Positions 52,401-60,360 of a DNA stretch of 64,000 nucleotides are shown here, one piece after another. Source of the stretch: Streptomyces ardesiacus (GTDB lineage: Bacteria; Actinomycetota; Actinomycetes; Streptomycetales; Streptomycetaceae); contig NZ_BEWC01000001.1 in NCBI RefSeq assembly GCF_003112575.1, positions 620,001-684,000 on the forward strand, in the 5' to 3' direction. A program made the position numbers and the translations under genes. Position 1 is the stretch's first letter. Each line of letters begins with the position of its first letter. The notes under the pieces are model-generated. The model ran no database searches. It was not told where the DNA came from and was given only the letters and a program-made list of their open reading frames with translations.

Positions 52401-53765
52401 GACGCTCTTGCGGAGCTGGTTGTTGGCGTAGACGTCGTAGCCCGTGACGCCCGTGTCGTCGGTCGAGGCGTCCCAGCTCAGCCCGACCTGTCCGGCGGTC
52501 GGCTCGGCGAGCGTCAGGTTCGCGGGTGCGGTGGGTGCCTGGGTGTCGCCGGTGCCGGCGCGGCGGGTGACCGTGTTGCTGTTGCCCGACTGGTTCCCGG
52601 CGGCGTCCTTGGCGCGCACGTAGTAGGTGACCGTGGTGCCGGCCGGCCTGGTGTCGGTGTACGTGGTGACGTCGCCCCCGACCGAGGTCAGCAGCTCGCC
52701 GTTGGCATAGACGTCGTACCCCGTGACGGCCGTGTCGTCCGAGGAGGCGTTCCAGGTCAGCCGGATCTGTCCGGTGGCCGGCTCGGTGAACGCCAGGTTC
52801 GCCGGGGCGGTGGGAGCCTGGGCGTCTCCCGTCGCCGGGCCGTAGACCTCCAGCTCGGAGACCTGCGCGGCGGGCTGCCCGGTGTTGGCCGTCACCAGGA
52901 CCCGCACGTAGCGCGTGGTGGCCGCGTCGAAGGTGATCGTGGCCGACCGGCCGCCCGCCGCGTCGAACGTGTACGCCTGGGCGGCGGTCAGGTCGGTGAA
53001 GTCCGAGCCGTTCTCACTGGCCTGGATCTTCAGGGTCTGACTGCGGGCCGGCCAGCCGTCCGGCAGCCGCAGGACGACGCGGTCGACGCGGCGGGAGGTG
53101 CCGAGGTCGGCCTGCAGCCACTGCGGCAGGGCGTTGCCGGCGCTCTCCCAGTAGGTGGCCTTGTTGCCGTCGTTGCCGTTGCCGGGGGTGTAGGCACCCG
53201 TGGAACTGCTCGCGGTCAGACGACGCCCGGCGGCGAGGTTGGTGGACGACTCCCCGGCCGCGTGCACCTCCAGTTCGGAGAGCTGGGCCGCCTGCCAGCC
53301 GGTGTTCGCCGTGATGTCCACCCGCACGAACCGCGTCCGGGTGGCGGGGAAGGACACGGTGACCGTGTTGCCCGACCCCGGGTCGAACGCGTAGGCGGCG
53401 GACGTCTTCAGCGTGCTGAAGCTCGTGCCGTCGGCGCTGCCCTGGACGGAGAGGGTCTGCCGGCGGCTCTCCCAGCCGGCCGGCAGTTTCAGGACGACCT
53501 CGTCGACGCGTTCGGTGGCACCGAGGTCGGTCTGCACCCACTGGGGCAGGCTGCTGCCCGCGCTCTGCCAGTACGAACCCTGGTCGCCGTCGGTGATGTT
53601 GGCGGCTCCGTACTCGGCGTGCGAGCTGCTCGCCGCCGTGGCGTCTCCCACGGCGATGTTGGGACCGCCGGCCGCCGTGGCCGACAGCAGCGGTCCTCCC
53701 AGCGCCAGGAGACTGGTCGCGACCACCGTGCACAGGGCACGTGATCTCCAGTTCCGGTTTCTCAT
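49476..53765 (-). CDS. secreted multidomain GH87-type alpha-1,3-glucanase (mycodextranase)
   Basis: A 1,429-residue exported enzyme. In order: signal peptide (1 to about 32), two discoidin/F5-8C domains (about 36-168, 175-305), two fibronectin III domains (about 313-492), a third discoidin domain (about 500-640), two CARDB domains (about 645-860), a CBM6/35-like domain (about 872-1045, YEAEDGTV) and a right-handed beta-helix (about 1055-1429). Asp1191 in FADGIN and Asp1214-Asp1215 in ATGDDSFA have the +23/+24 spacing of the GH87 catalytic aspartates. It likely cuts alpha-1,3-glucan of fungal walls or mutan. GGGGACAG precedes ATG 53765. Confidence 0.85.
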   Translation of the reverse strand: MRNRNWRSRALCTVVATSLLALGGPLLSATAAGGPNIAVGDATAASSSHAEYGAANITDGDQGSYWQSAGSSLPQWVQTDLGATERVDEVVLKLPAGWESRRQTLSVQGSADGTSFSTLKTSAAYAFDPGSGNTVTVSFPATRTRFVRVDITANTGWQAAQLSELEVHAAGESSTNLAAGRRLTASSSTGAYTPGNGNDGNKATYWESAGNALPQWLQADLGTSRRVDRVVLRLPDGWPARSQTLKIQASENGSDFTDLTAAQAYTFDAAGGRSATITFDAATTRYVRVLVTANTGQPAAQVSELEVYGPATGDAQAPTAPANLAFTEPATGQIRLTWNASSDDTAVTGYDVYANGELLTSVGGDVTTYTDTRPAGTTVTYYVRAKDAAGNQSGNSNTVTRRAGTGDTQAPTAPANLTLAEPTAGQVGLSWDASTDDTGVTGYDVYANNQLRKSVAGDVTTYTDTQPASANVTYFVRARDAAGNESANSNTVTRNGTKDGSNLSVGKPISASSHIHTYVAENANDNSTSTYWEGAAGSYPNTLTLALGANADVDRVVLKLNPDAGWSKRTQNIQVLGRAQDASGFTSLVDAKDYVFDPANGGNSVSIPVGGRTADVRLRFTANSGATAGQVAEFQVVGTPAPNPDLEVTKLTTSPDSPVESDEITVSATVRNSGAADAPAGRVAVRLGGSTVATADVPALKAGAQSTVGVSVGAREAGSYALSAVVDEANEIIEENETNNTYTRPDPLVVKAVRSSDLVAASVTTTPSSPAAGDDVTFKVALRNQGTQDSAGGSHPVSLALVDAKGGTVKTLTGAHSGVIAAGETAPAVNLGTWKAVNGSYSLKVTVGEDANELPVKRENNTSTQPLFVGRGANMPYDMYEAEDGTVGGGATVVGPNRTIGDLAGEASGRKAVHLDKTGAYVEFTTKADTNTLVTRFSIPDAPGGGGIDATLNVYVDGVMKKALPLTSKYAWLYGAEASPGNSPGAGAPRHIYDEAHLMLGETVPAGSRIRLQKDAANTSDYAIDFVDLEQVSALPNPDPAAYTVPAGFTHQDVQNALDKVRMDTSGKLVGVYLPPGDYQTSSKFQVYGKAVKVVGAGPWFTQFHAPASQDNTDIGFRAEAGAKGSTFADFAYFGNYTSRIDGPGKVFDFSNTSDIVIDNIWNEHMVCLYWGANTDRMTIKNSRIRNMFADGINMTNGSTDNLVSNNDARATGDDSFALFSAIDAGGADMKNNLYENLTTTLTWRAAGLAVYGGYDNTFRNIRIADTLVYSGITISSLDFGYPMNGFGTGPTTFENVSVVRAGGHFWNGQTFPGIWVFSASKVFQGIRVNNVDIVDPTYSGIMFQTNYVAGQPQYPIKDTVFTDVSVTGAHKSGDEFDAKSGFGLWANEMPEGGQGPAVGEVTFNGLKLGDNAVDIRNTTSTFRIIRNP

Positions 53766-53986
53766 CTGTCCCCACATCAGGTAGACACGTCGATGTTCTC
53801 TGTCATTTACGTCAAGCGCTCGCAGAGTTGCAGAGAAATGTTGAGTCGTCTACGGGACGGGCAGCGTGAACTCGCCGCACCACCGGGCCGAACGGAGCGG
53901 TTGAGGGCCGGACGGTCGTCTGGGCATGCCGCGGAACAGCGGCTTTCACGGGCTACGTCGGGTAGCCGCAATCCGCTGTCAATTTA

Positions 53987-54001
53987 CGCAAGACGCTTGC
54001 G
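53987..54001. promoter_or_regulatory. LacI-type operator upstream of the glucanase gene
   Basis: CGCAAG-ACG-CTTGCG is a perfect dyad about 220 bp before the glucanase ATG and 31 bp after the second lacI stop. A related ATTTACGTCAAGCGC occurs nearer the gene at about 53803. On the minus strand TTGACG beside it could be a -35. Confidence 0.7.
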
Positions 54002-54032
54002 CTCGACGGACCGGGAAGAGGGCGCGCCCCTG

Positions 54033-55043
54033 CTAGTCGCCCGCAGGCTGGGCCGTTGAGCCGCGGACGACGAGTTCGGGTTCGAAGAGCAGCTCGCCGT
54101 GGGGGACTTCGGTGCCTTGGATTTGTGCGCAGAGGAGGTCGACGGCGGCGCGTCCCATGGCTTCGATGGGTTGGCGGACGGTGGTGAGGGGTGGTTCGGT
54201 GCAGGTCATGAAGGCGCTGTCGTCGTAGCCGACGACGGAGACGTCGTGGGGGACGTGGTGGCCGTGTCGGCGTGCGGCGCGGACGGCGCCGAGGGCGAGG
54301 GGGTCGCTGGCGCAGATGATGCCGGTGATGCCGCGGTCGAGGAGGCGGGTGGCGGCTGCCTGTCCGCCCTCCAGGGAGAACATGGCCCGCTCGACGTGTG
54401 TGTCGGGCAGTTCCATGCCTGCGGCCCGGGCGGTTTCCCGGGCGGCGGCCAGTTTGCGGCGGGAGGGGATGTGGTCGGAGGGGCCGAGGACGAGCCCGAT
54501 GCGCTCGTGTCCCAGTGAGGCCAGGTGTCGCCAGGACTGCTCGACGGCCACGGCGTCGTCGCAGGCGATGCAGGGGAAGTCCAGGCCGGCGATGGAGGCG
54601 TTGATGAGGACGACCGGGATGTTGCGTTCGGCGAGGAGGCGGTAGTGGTCGTGGGGGGCGTCGGCCTGGGCGAAGAGTCCGCCCGCGAAGACGACGCCGG
54701 AGACCTGCTGCTGGAGGAGGAGTTCGACGTAGTCTGCCTCGGAGACGCCGCCCTTGGTCTGGGTGCACAGGACCGGGGTCAGTCCCTGCTGGGCCAGTGC
54801 GCCGCCGATGACCTCGGCGAAGGCGGGGAAGATGGGGTTCTGCAGCTCCGGCAGGACCAGGCCGACCAGGCGGGCGCGCTCGCCCCGCAGTTGGGTGGGA
54901 CGCTCGTAGCCCAGGACGTCCAGCGCGCTGAGCACCGACTGCCGGGTCGCCTCGGAAACCCCCGGCTTGCCGTTGAGCACCCGGCTGACCGTGGCCTCGC
55001 TGACCCCAACCTTCTTCGCCACCTGAGCAAGTCGTCGCGTCAC
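54033..55043 (-). CDS. LacI-family repressor, second near-identical copy
   Basis: 336 residues, with the same HTH and effector domain as the gene at 48407. The recognition helix is identical, so both should bind the same operators. Differences are Gln31 to Glu, the block around residue 210 and the C-terminus (PAGD versus AAAR). The nucleotide identity is also very high outside the block, which implies a recent duplication or gene conversion. It lies directly upstream of the GH87 gene. GTG start. Confidence 0.93.
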   Translation of the reverse strand: MTRRLAQVAKKVGVSEATVSRVLNGKPGVSEATRQSVLSALDVLGYERPTQLRGERARLVGLVLPELQNPIFPAFAEVIGGALAQQGLTPVLCTQTKGGVSEADYVELLLQQQVSGVVFAGGLFAQADAPHDHYRLLAERNIPVVLINASIAGLDFPCIACDDAVAVEQSWRHLASLGHERIGLVLGPSDHIPSRRKLAAARETARAAGMELPDTHVERAMFSLEGGQAAATRLLDRGITGIICASDPLALGAVRAARRHGHHVPHDVSVVGYDDSAFMTCTEPPLTTVRQPIEAMGRAAVDLLCAQIQGTEVPHGELLFEPELVVRGSTAQPAGD

Positions 55044-55057
55044 AGGCGAAAGGCTAA

Positions 55058-55080
55058 CGCAAGCGCCGCAAGCGGCTTGC
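55058..55080. promoter_or_regulatory. LacI-type operator upstream of second lacI gene
   Basis: CGCAAGCG occurs twice as a direct repeat (55058, 55067) and GCAAGC/GCTTGC forms an outer dyad (55059-55064, 55075-55080), 15 bp before the lacI start. Related to, but not identical with, the palindrome at 49431. Confidence 0.6.
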
Positions 55081-55081
55081 T

Positions 55082-56110
55082 TCAGTGCCAGGTGACCCGG
55101 GCGACCACCGGAAGGTGATCGCTGCCGGTGGCGGGCAGGGTGCGGAGGGAACCGACGGTCCCGGCGCGGGCCATCACCTGGTCGATCCGTGCCAGCGGGA
55201 AGGCGGCGGGGAAGCTGAGGCCGACGCCGCGCTCGGCCACGTTCAGCCGCGTGGTCAGGGGATCGAGCGCGCGGTCGTCGACCGTGCCGTTGAGGTCGCC
55301 GAGCAGGACCACCCTGCTCCGCTGCTCGGCGGCGAGGGCGTCGCCCAGCAGACCGGCGCTCTCGTCGCGCCGGGACGACGCGAGACCGCTCGCCCGGACC
55401 CGTACCGACGGCAGGTGCGCGACGTAGACGGCGACTTCGCCGTGCGGCGTGTGCGCCACGGTCCGCAGTCCGCGCTCCCACTCCTCCTCGATGTCCCGCG
55501 GCCTGATGTCGAGGGGCCGGGAGCCGGTGAGCGGGTACTTCGACCAGAGCCCGACGGTGCCCCGCACCGTCCGGTACGGGTAGTCGGGGGCGAGGGTGCG
55601 CGCGTAGACCTCCAGCGCGGGCGGCACCAGTTCCTCCAGCGCGACGAGGTCGGGCTCGGCGCGGGCCAGGGAGCGGGCCGTTCCGGCGGGGTCGGTGTTC
55701 TCGTCGCTGACGTTGTGCTGCACCACCACCAGGTCGTCGGCGCCGGGATCCGGCGCGGGCAGGAGCAGACCGCCGAAGAGGTACGTCCAGGCGGCGGCCG
55801 GCAGCAGCAGGGCCACCAGGGCGAGCGCCGAACGGCGCACCAGCGTCAGGATCAGCAGCACCACGACGACACCGCCGAGCCACGGCAGGAAGGACTCCAG
55901 CAGACTCCCCAGCCCTCCCACACGGTTGGGCACCGCCCCGTGGAACACCAGGAGTACGGCCGTGAGTACCGCGGCCACGGCGAGCACCCGCCCCCGCGTC
56001 CAGGCGGACCGGCCCGGCCCGTCCGCCCGCCGAGTCGATGCCGGACGTCCCACCCACCGCCGCACCGCTTCCCCCACCGAAGCCGCACCACGGCCCGCCC
56101 GTCCCACCAT
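55082..56110 (-). CDS. membrane-anchored endonuclease/exonuclease/phosphatase family protein
   Basis: A 342-residue protein. Three hydrophobic helices (about residues 42-125) precede an EEP catalytic domain. The domain shows VVVQHNVSDENTD, LVALEELVPPALEVYA, VLLGDLNGT and the terminal GSDHLPVVARV. The Glu, Asp-Asn and Asp-His residues fit the family's metal-dependent phosphoesterase site. The domain is probably outside the membrane, and its substrate (DNA, lipid or sugar phosphate) is unknown. It is upstream of the second lacI with 38 bp between. Confidence 0.87.
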   Translation of the reverse strand: MVGRAGRGAASVGEAVRRWVGRPASTRRADGPGRSAWTRGRVLAVAAVLTAVLLVFHGAVPNRVGGLGSLLESFLPWLGGVVVVLLILTLVRRSALALVALLLPAAAWTYLFGGLLLPAPDPGADDLVVVQHNVSDENTDPAGTARSLARAEPDLVALEELVPPALEVYARTLAPDYPYRTVRGTVGLWSKYPLTGSRPLDIRPRDIEEEWERGLRTVAHTPHGEVAVYVAHLPSVRVRASGLASSRRDESAGLLGDALAAEQRSRVVLLGDLNGTVDDRALDPLTTRLNVAERGVGLSFPAAFPLARIDQVMARAGTVGSLRTLPATGSDHLPVVARVTWH

Positions 56111-56255
56111 CGTTTCCCGTCCACTCGTCCTTGCCCTTCAGGACGATCCACGGCACTGATCGGGTTCCCGACGCCGACATCCTCCTGGGTGTCCTGTCAG
56201 GAGCCGGCAACTGACCGCGTGAAGGGGAGAGGAGAAACAGAGGGCGGCTTGTGAA

Positions 56256-57818
56256 GTGGGTGTACGGATCACATACTGGTGCCGCAGTGATCAGCGTGAC
56301 GTCGCCCCCGGCGGGTGCGGACAGTGCCCGGGGGAAGCAGTGAGTGGTCTGGACGGCAGACTCGTGCAGACCGCGGTGATCGGGGGCCCGGACTCGGGGC
56401 GCGCGATCATTCTGCCGACCGACGCCGACGAACTGCTGCGGTGGCGCCGCGGTCACCGTGCCTGCACGTACTGGTGCGGAACCCAGCTCGGCGGCTGTGG
56501 CAACGAGCTTTCGGACCGCCTGTACCGGGACAAGGTCTGCCACTTCGCGCACCGGCCCCACACCTCCTGCCACCGCACGGCCACGGGCGCCAACAGCGCC
56601 GACCACCTCTTCGTCAAAGACGACCTCGCCGCCTGGACCGGCAGACTGGGGATCAAAGGACGTGCCACCTCACGCAACCTCGGGTACGGGCCCGGCGACG
56701 CCGTGGACTTCCGCGCCGGCCAGGGCGGGCAGCAGCACGTGCGCTTCCAGTTCAGCAAGCTCTCCCATGCCGAGTGGACGAGCACGCGTGATCGGCTGAC
56801 GCGCGAGGCGGCCACACTCGACTGGGTCTTCGGGCCGAGCACCGTGCGACCGGAAACCGTGGAAGCCCTGTGTGACGAGTACGGATACCTGCTTCGATTT
56901 CGCTTCGAGACGCACGGCGCGGCCCGGCACATCCGTCTCCGGGCCGAGGATCCGCGGAACCGCACCGCATGGGTGCCCCTCAAGGCCTGCGTCATGACTC
57001 CCGAGGGGCTGCGCGTGCCAGGAGCCGAGCGGCGACGCCGTACATCGGGCTCGCGGCCTCTCGGTGCGGCAGCCACCGCGGTGGCGCCGAGGTCGCGTGA
57101 CGACCAGGTCCGTTCGCTGCGAGAGGCGTTGACCAGCGCCGCACGCTTCCGGACCCGGCCCACCTGGGAGGCGCTGTGCCGCACGGCCGGCAGTGACCTG
57201 CTGAGGGTTTCTCCGCAGGAGCGGGTCGGCCTGCTCTTCGCCGTGGAACAGGCTGGTGAAGAGGGCGCACCGCTGCTGTCGGCCCTTCTGAGGACCAGCG
57301 CGGGCGAACCGCCGCCCTACGTCAGGGACGTCGTCGCCGCTGCCGGGGCCGGGACACCGGCCACAGGCCAGGTGTTGAAGCGCTGGTGCCAGCGGGAGGC
57401 CGATCGGGCGTTCGCCGTGTACGGAATGCCGTCCCGCACCGCCCCGGCACGACTGGTGCTCACCGCCGACGGACGGATTGCCGCACGGAGAGCTGCGCCG
57501 GCGACGCGGCGCACCATCGTCCATGTCGAGGCCCGCGCCTCGCTACGGGAAGTCACCCCCCTTCACGAGGCCCTGCGCGGTGCCCGGGAGAGGCAGGACA
57601 AGAGGCTCGTGGTGGGTCTTCTCGAACAGGCGGAAGACTCGATCGTCACCCTGCCGGCATCCGAACACGCCAAGCTGCTGCGGGAGATGCGGACGGCACG
57701 CGACTGGCTGAACAGCGGCGTGAGGAAGAGCGGACGGAAGCGCCGGTCGCTGGTGAACCCGCAGGACAGGTCACGGGCGAACGGGAAGAAGCCCAAGAAG
57801 AGGACGTCGTCGAGGTGA
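56256..57818 (+). CDS. CoiA-like zinc-finger/nuclease family protein
   Basis: A 520-residue protein. The N-terminal 110 residues hold Cys-rich elements (YWCGTQLGGCGNEL, DKVCHFAHRPHTSCHRT) followed by SADHLFVKDDLAAW, the layout of CoiA-like competence proteins (zinc finger, HFAH, then a nuclease-like domain). The middle has FQFSKLSHAEW and a C-terminal helical half rich in Arg. The last 30 residues are strongly basic. No partner competence genes are nearby. The start is GTG 56256. GC and codon use look somewhat less extreme than in its neighbours, which may hint at transfer. Confidence 0.65.
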   Translation: MGVRITYWCRSDQRDVAPGGCGQCPGEAVSGLDGRLVQTAVIGGPDSGRAIILPTDADELLRWRRGHRACTYWCGTQLGGCGNELSDRLYRDKVCHFAHRPHTSCHRTATGANSADHLFVKDDLAAWTGRLGIKGRATSRNLGYGPGDAVDFRAGQGGQQHVRFQFSKLSHAEWTSTRDRLTREAATLDWVFGPSTVRPETVEALCDEYGYLLRFRFETHGAARHIRLRAEDPRNRTAWVPLKACVMTPEGLRVPGAERRRRTSGSRPLGAAATAVAPRSRDDQVRSLREALTSAARFRTRPTWEALCRTAGSDLLRVSPQERVGLLFAVEQAGEEGAPLLSALLRTSAGEPPPYVRDVVAAAGAGTPATGQVLKRWCQREADRAFAVYGMPSRTAPARLVLTADGRIAARRAAPATRRTIVHVEARASLREVTPLHEALRGARERQDKRLVVGLLEQAEDSIVTLPASEHAKLLREMRTARDWLNSGVRKSGRKRRSLVNPQDRSRANGKKPKKRTSSR

Positions 57819-58290
57819 ACTCGCGCGCCGTCCGGCATCCGGCAGGAGACTGCGGCGGCGCACCCGGCGCACCCGCCTAACCGCCGGCGAACGCGGCGGC
57901 GTTCTCCGCGGGCCACCAAGTGCCGCACGGCCTCGCCGTACCGTGGGGCCCGCGCCGCACCGCCCGGTGGTGACGGTGTCGGGCGTGGATGCGGCGGCGG
58001 GAACGGTTGTGGGGGAGGCCGTGGACGGTGCGGCGGGCACCACCGCGAGGACGGTGCCGACGGCAACGGCGACGGCTGCGGCCGACGGCCGTCCGGGCAA
58101 CCGTATGCGGCTGCGTCTCGTGCGTCTCGTGCGTCTCATGCGTGTCTCCAAGCGAGGCGGGCGGCGTGGCCGCGGGCGGTTGAACGTCCTGGCGCTGAAA
58201 GGGTGAACGGAAAGTTGCTGAAACCTCTTACGGCAGCGGGAAGCTACCGGTACGCGGCGGCGTCGTAAAGGGGTCGCCTTTCAACTTTCC
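57819..58290. other. intergenic stretch before the amylase promoter
   Basis: No confident gene. A leftward frame (57771-58151) starts with Arg-rich repeats and a signal-peptide-like segment (AAAVAVAVGTVLAVVPA) but then loses coding character and overlaps the CoiA-like gene, so it is at best a remnant. Three 9-bp repeats (CGTCTCGTG) lie at about 58111-58137. GGAAAGTTG at 58209 and CAACTTTCC at 58282 form a widely spaced inverted repeat upstream of the amylase promoter. Confidence 0.5.
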
Positions 58291-58305
58291 TGCGTGCACG
58301 AAGGG

Positions 58306-58380
58306 TTGACCGTGGTTGAACGGCGCCCTTACGGTCACGACCGCAACCTCTTGCAGGCTTCTTGCTGCAACCCGTTGCAA
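58306..58380 (+). promoter_or_regulatory. alpha-amylase promoter with MalR-type operators
   Basis: TTGACC at 58306, 18-bp spacer, TACGGT at 58330. Just downstream are GCAA-CCTC-TTGC (58343-58354), TTGC-T-GCAA (58362-58370) and TTGCAA (58375-58380), the repeat type found at Streptomyces amylase promoters and bound by the MalR/Reg1 LacI-type repressor. Their place after the start point suggests roadblock repression relieved by maltodextrins. Confidence 0.75.
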
Positions 58381-58452
58381 GCGGGCGCCGACTCCCCAGG
58401 CGCCCGTCGGCACCATGCCCCGGGACACCCGCACCCTCACACGGGAGACTCC

Positions 58453-60177
58453 ATGCACGGGAAGACCAGTGCGGCGCGCAGAGCCGCCGCCACCGCGCTC
58501 GCCCTCACCGCCGGAGCGGCCGGCAGCCTCGTGGCCACCGCGGCGCCGGCCCAGGCGGCCCCGCCCGGAGACAAGGACGTCACCGCGGTGATGTTCGAGT
58601 GGAAGTTCGACTCCGTCGCCAAGGCCTGCACCGACACCCTCGGCCCGGCCGGCTACGGCTTCGTCCAGGTCTCACCGCCCCAGGAGCACATCCAGGGCGG
58701 ACAGTGGTGGACCTCGTACCAGCCGGTGAGCTACAGGATCGCGGGCCGGCTCGGTGACCGCGCGCAGTTCAAGAGCATGGTCGACACCTGCCACGCGGCC
58801 GGCGTGAAGGTCGTCGCCGACTCCGTCATCAACCACATGTCCGCCGGCAGCGGCACGGGCACCGGCGGCTCGTCCTACACCAAGTACGACTACCCCGGCC
58901 TCTACTCGTCGGGCGACCTCGACAACTGCACCGCGCAGATCAGCAACTACGGCGACCGCTTCAACGTCCAGGAGTGCGAACTGGTCGGCCTCGCGGACCT
59001 CGACACCGGTGAGGAGTACGTACGCGGCAAGATCGCCGGTTACCTCAACGACCTGCTGTCCCTCGGCGTCGACGGCTTCCGCATCGACGCGGCCAAGCAC
59101 ATGGCCGCGGGCGACCTGGCCGCCATCAAGTCCCGGCTCACCAACCCGAACGTGTACTGGAAGCACGAGGCGATCTACGGCGCGGGGGAGGCCGTCTCCC
59201 CGAGCGAGTACCTCGGCAGCGGCGACGTGCAGGAGTTCCGCTACGCACGCGACCTCAAGCGGGTCTTCGGCAGCGAGAACCTCGCGTACCTGAAGAACTT
59301 CGGCGAGTCCTGGGGATACATGCCCTCCGGCCAGTCCGCCGTCTTCGTCGCCAACCACGACACCGAACGCAACGGCGAGACCCTCACCTACAAGGACGGC
59401 GCCTCCTACACCCTGGCGCACGTGTTCATGCTGGCCTGGCCGTACGGCAGCCCCGACGTCCACTCCGGCTACGAGTTCACCGACCACGACGCCGGCCCGC
59501 CGGACGGCGGCCAGGTGAGCGCCTGTTACAACGACGGCTGGAAGTGCCAGCACGCCTGGCGCGAGATCTCCTCCATGGTCGCCCTGCGCAACGCCGCCCG
59601 CGGCCAGGCCGTGACCGACTGGTGGGACGACGGGGGCGACCGGATCGCGTTCGGGCGCGGCACGAAGGCGTACGTCGCCATCAACCACGAAGGGTCCTCG
59701 CTGACCCGTACGTTCCAGACGTCGCTGCCCGCCGGTGACTACTGCGACGTCCAGTCGGGCACGAACGTGACGGTCGACGGGGCAGGCCGGTTCACCGCCA
59801 CCCTGGGCGCCGACACGGCCTTGGCCCTGCACGTGGGCGCCCGCACCTGCGGCGGCACGAGCGTGCCCGGCGACCCCGACCCGGTGGCCTCCGGGGTGTC
59901 CTTCGCGGTCGACGCCACCACCAGGTGGGGGCAGAACCTCTACGTCACCGGCAACCGGCCGGAACTGGGCAACTGGAACCCGGGCGGCGCCCTCCCGCTC
60001 GATCCGGCCGCCTACCCGGTGTGGAAGCGGGACGTGGAGCTGCCGGAGGGTACCTCCTTCGAGTACAAGTACCTTCGCAAGGACGAGGCGGGCAACGTGA
60101 CCTGGGAGAGCGGAGCCAACCGGAGGGCCACCGTCAGCGGCACCAGGACTGCCCTCAAGGACACTTGGCGGGACTGA
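58453..60177 (+). CDS. secreted alpha-amylase, GH13 with C-terminal CBM20
   Basis: A 574-residue exported endo-amylase. The signal peptide ends near APAQAAPPG. The catalytic barrel has [20 protein letters not shown] with nucleophile Asp212, [12 protein letters not shown] with acid/base Glu239, and VANHDTERN with Asp303. After a short linker (about 470) a starch-binding CBM20 domain closes the protein ([38 protein letters not shown]). It hydrolyses starch and glycogen outside the cell. ACGGGAGA precedes the ATG. Confidence 0.96.
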   Translation: MHGKTSAARRAAATALALTAGAAGSLVATAAPAQAAPPGDKDVTAVMFEWKFDSVAKACTDTLGPAGYGFVQVSPPQEHIQGGQWWTSYQPVSYRIAGRLGDRAQFKSMVDTCHAAGVKVVADSVINHMSAGSGTGTGGSSYTKYDYPGLYSSGDLDNCTAQISNYGDRFNVQECELVGLADLDTGEEYVRGKIAGYLNDLLSLGVDGFRIDAAKHMAAGDLAAIKSRLTNPNVYWKHEAIYGAGEAVSPSEYLGSGDVQEFRYARDLKRVFGSENLAYLKNFGESWGYMPSGQSAVFVANHDTERNGETLTYKDGASYTLAHVFMLAWPYGSPDVHSGYEFTDHDAGPPDGGQVSACYNDGWKCQHAWREISSMVALRNAARGQAVTDWWDDGGDRIAFGRGTKAYVAINHEGSSLTRTFQTSLPAGDYCDVQSGTNVTVDGAGRFTATLGADTALALHVGARTCGGTSVPGDPDPVASGVSFAVDATTRWGQNLYVTGNRPELGNWNPGGALPLDPAAYPVWKRDVELPEGTSFEYKYLRKDEAGNVTWESGANRRATVSGTRTALKDTWRD

Positions 60178-60235
60178 CCGCCGCTGGTAGGAGAGTCGCG
60201 TGTGAGCAAGCCGACACACGCGGGGAGACCAGGGT

Positions 60236-60279
60236 GGGCCGTTCGGGGGAAGGTAGTGTGTTCAAGGCTCGAACGGCCC
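60236..60279. terminator. inverted repeat downstream of the amylase gene
   Basis: GGGCCGTTCG (60236-60245) and CGAACGGCCC (60270-60279) pair perfectly around a 24-base loop, 58 bp after the amylase stop. It may end the amylase transcript or lie in the leader of the next gene. Confidence 0.5.
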
Positions 60280-60360
60280 GCCGCGGGACCCGCGGTGGAG
60301 AGCACGGCGGCAGTCGTCCGGCCGGGCCGCGCCCGCACGCGACCTCTGAGAGTGGAGTTC

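Noticed and set aside
49653-53744. 1,363-codon rightward open frame
   Set aside because: Antisense shadow of the GH87 glucanase gene, whose domains and signal peptide make the leftward reading certain.
57771-58151. Secreted small protein with a signal-peptide-like start
   Set aside because: Coding character disappears after about 60 codons and the frame overlaps the end of the CoiA-like gene; kept only as a remark.
60178-60360. ydaO-type c-di-AMP riboswitch before the NlpC/P60 gene
   Set aside because: Such riboswitches often precede these hydrolases in Streptomyces, but I could not find their conserved blocks here; only a simple inverted repeat is visible.
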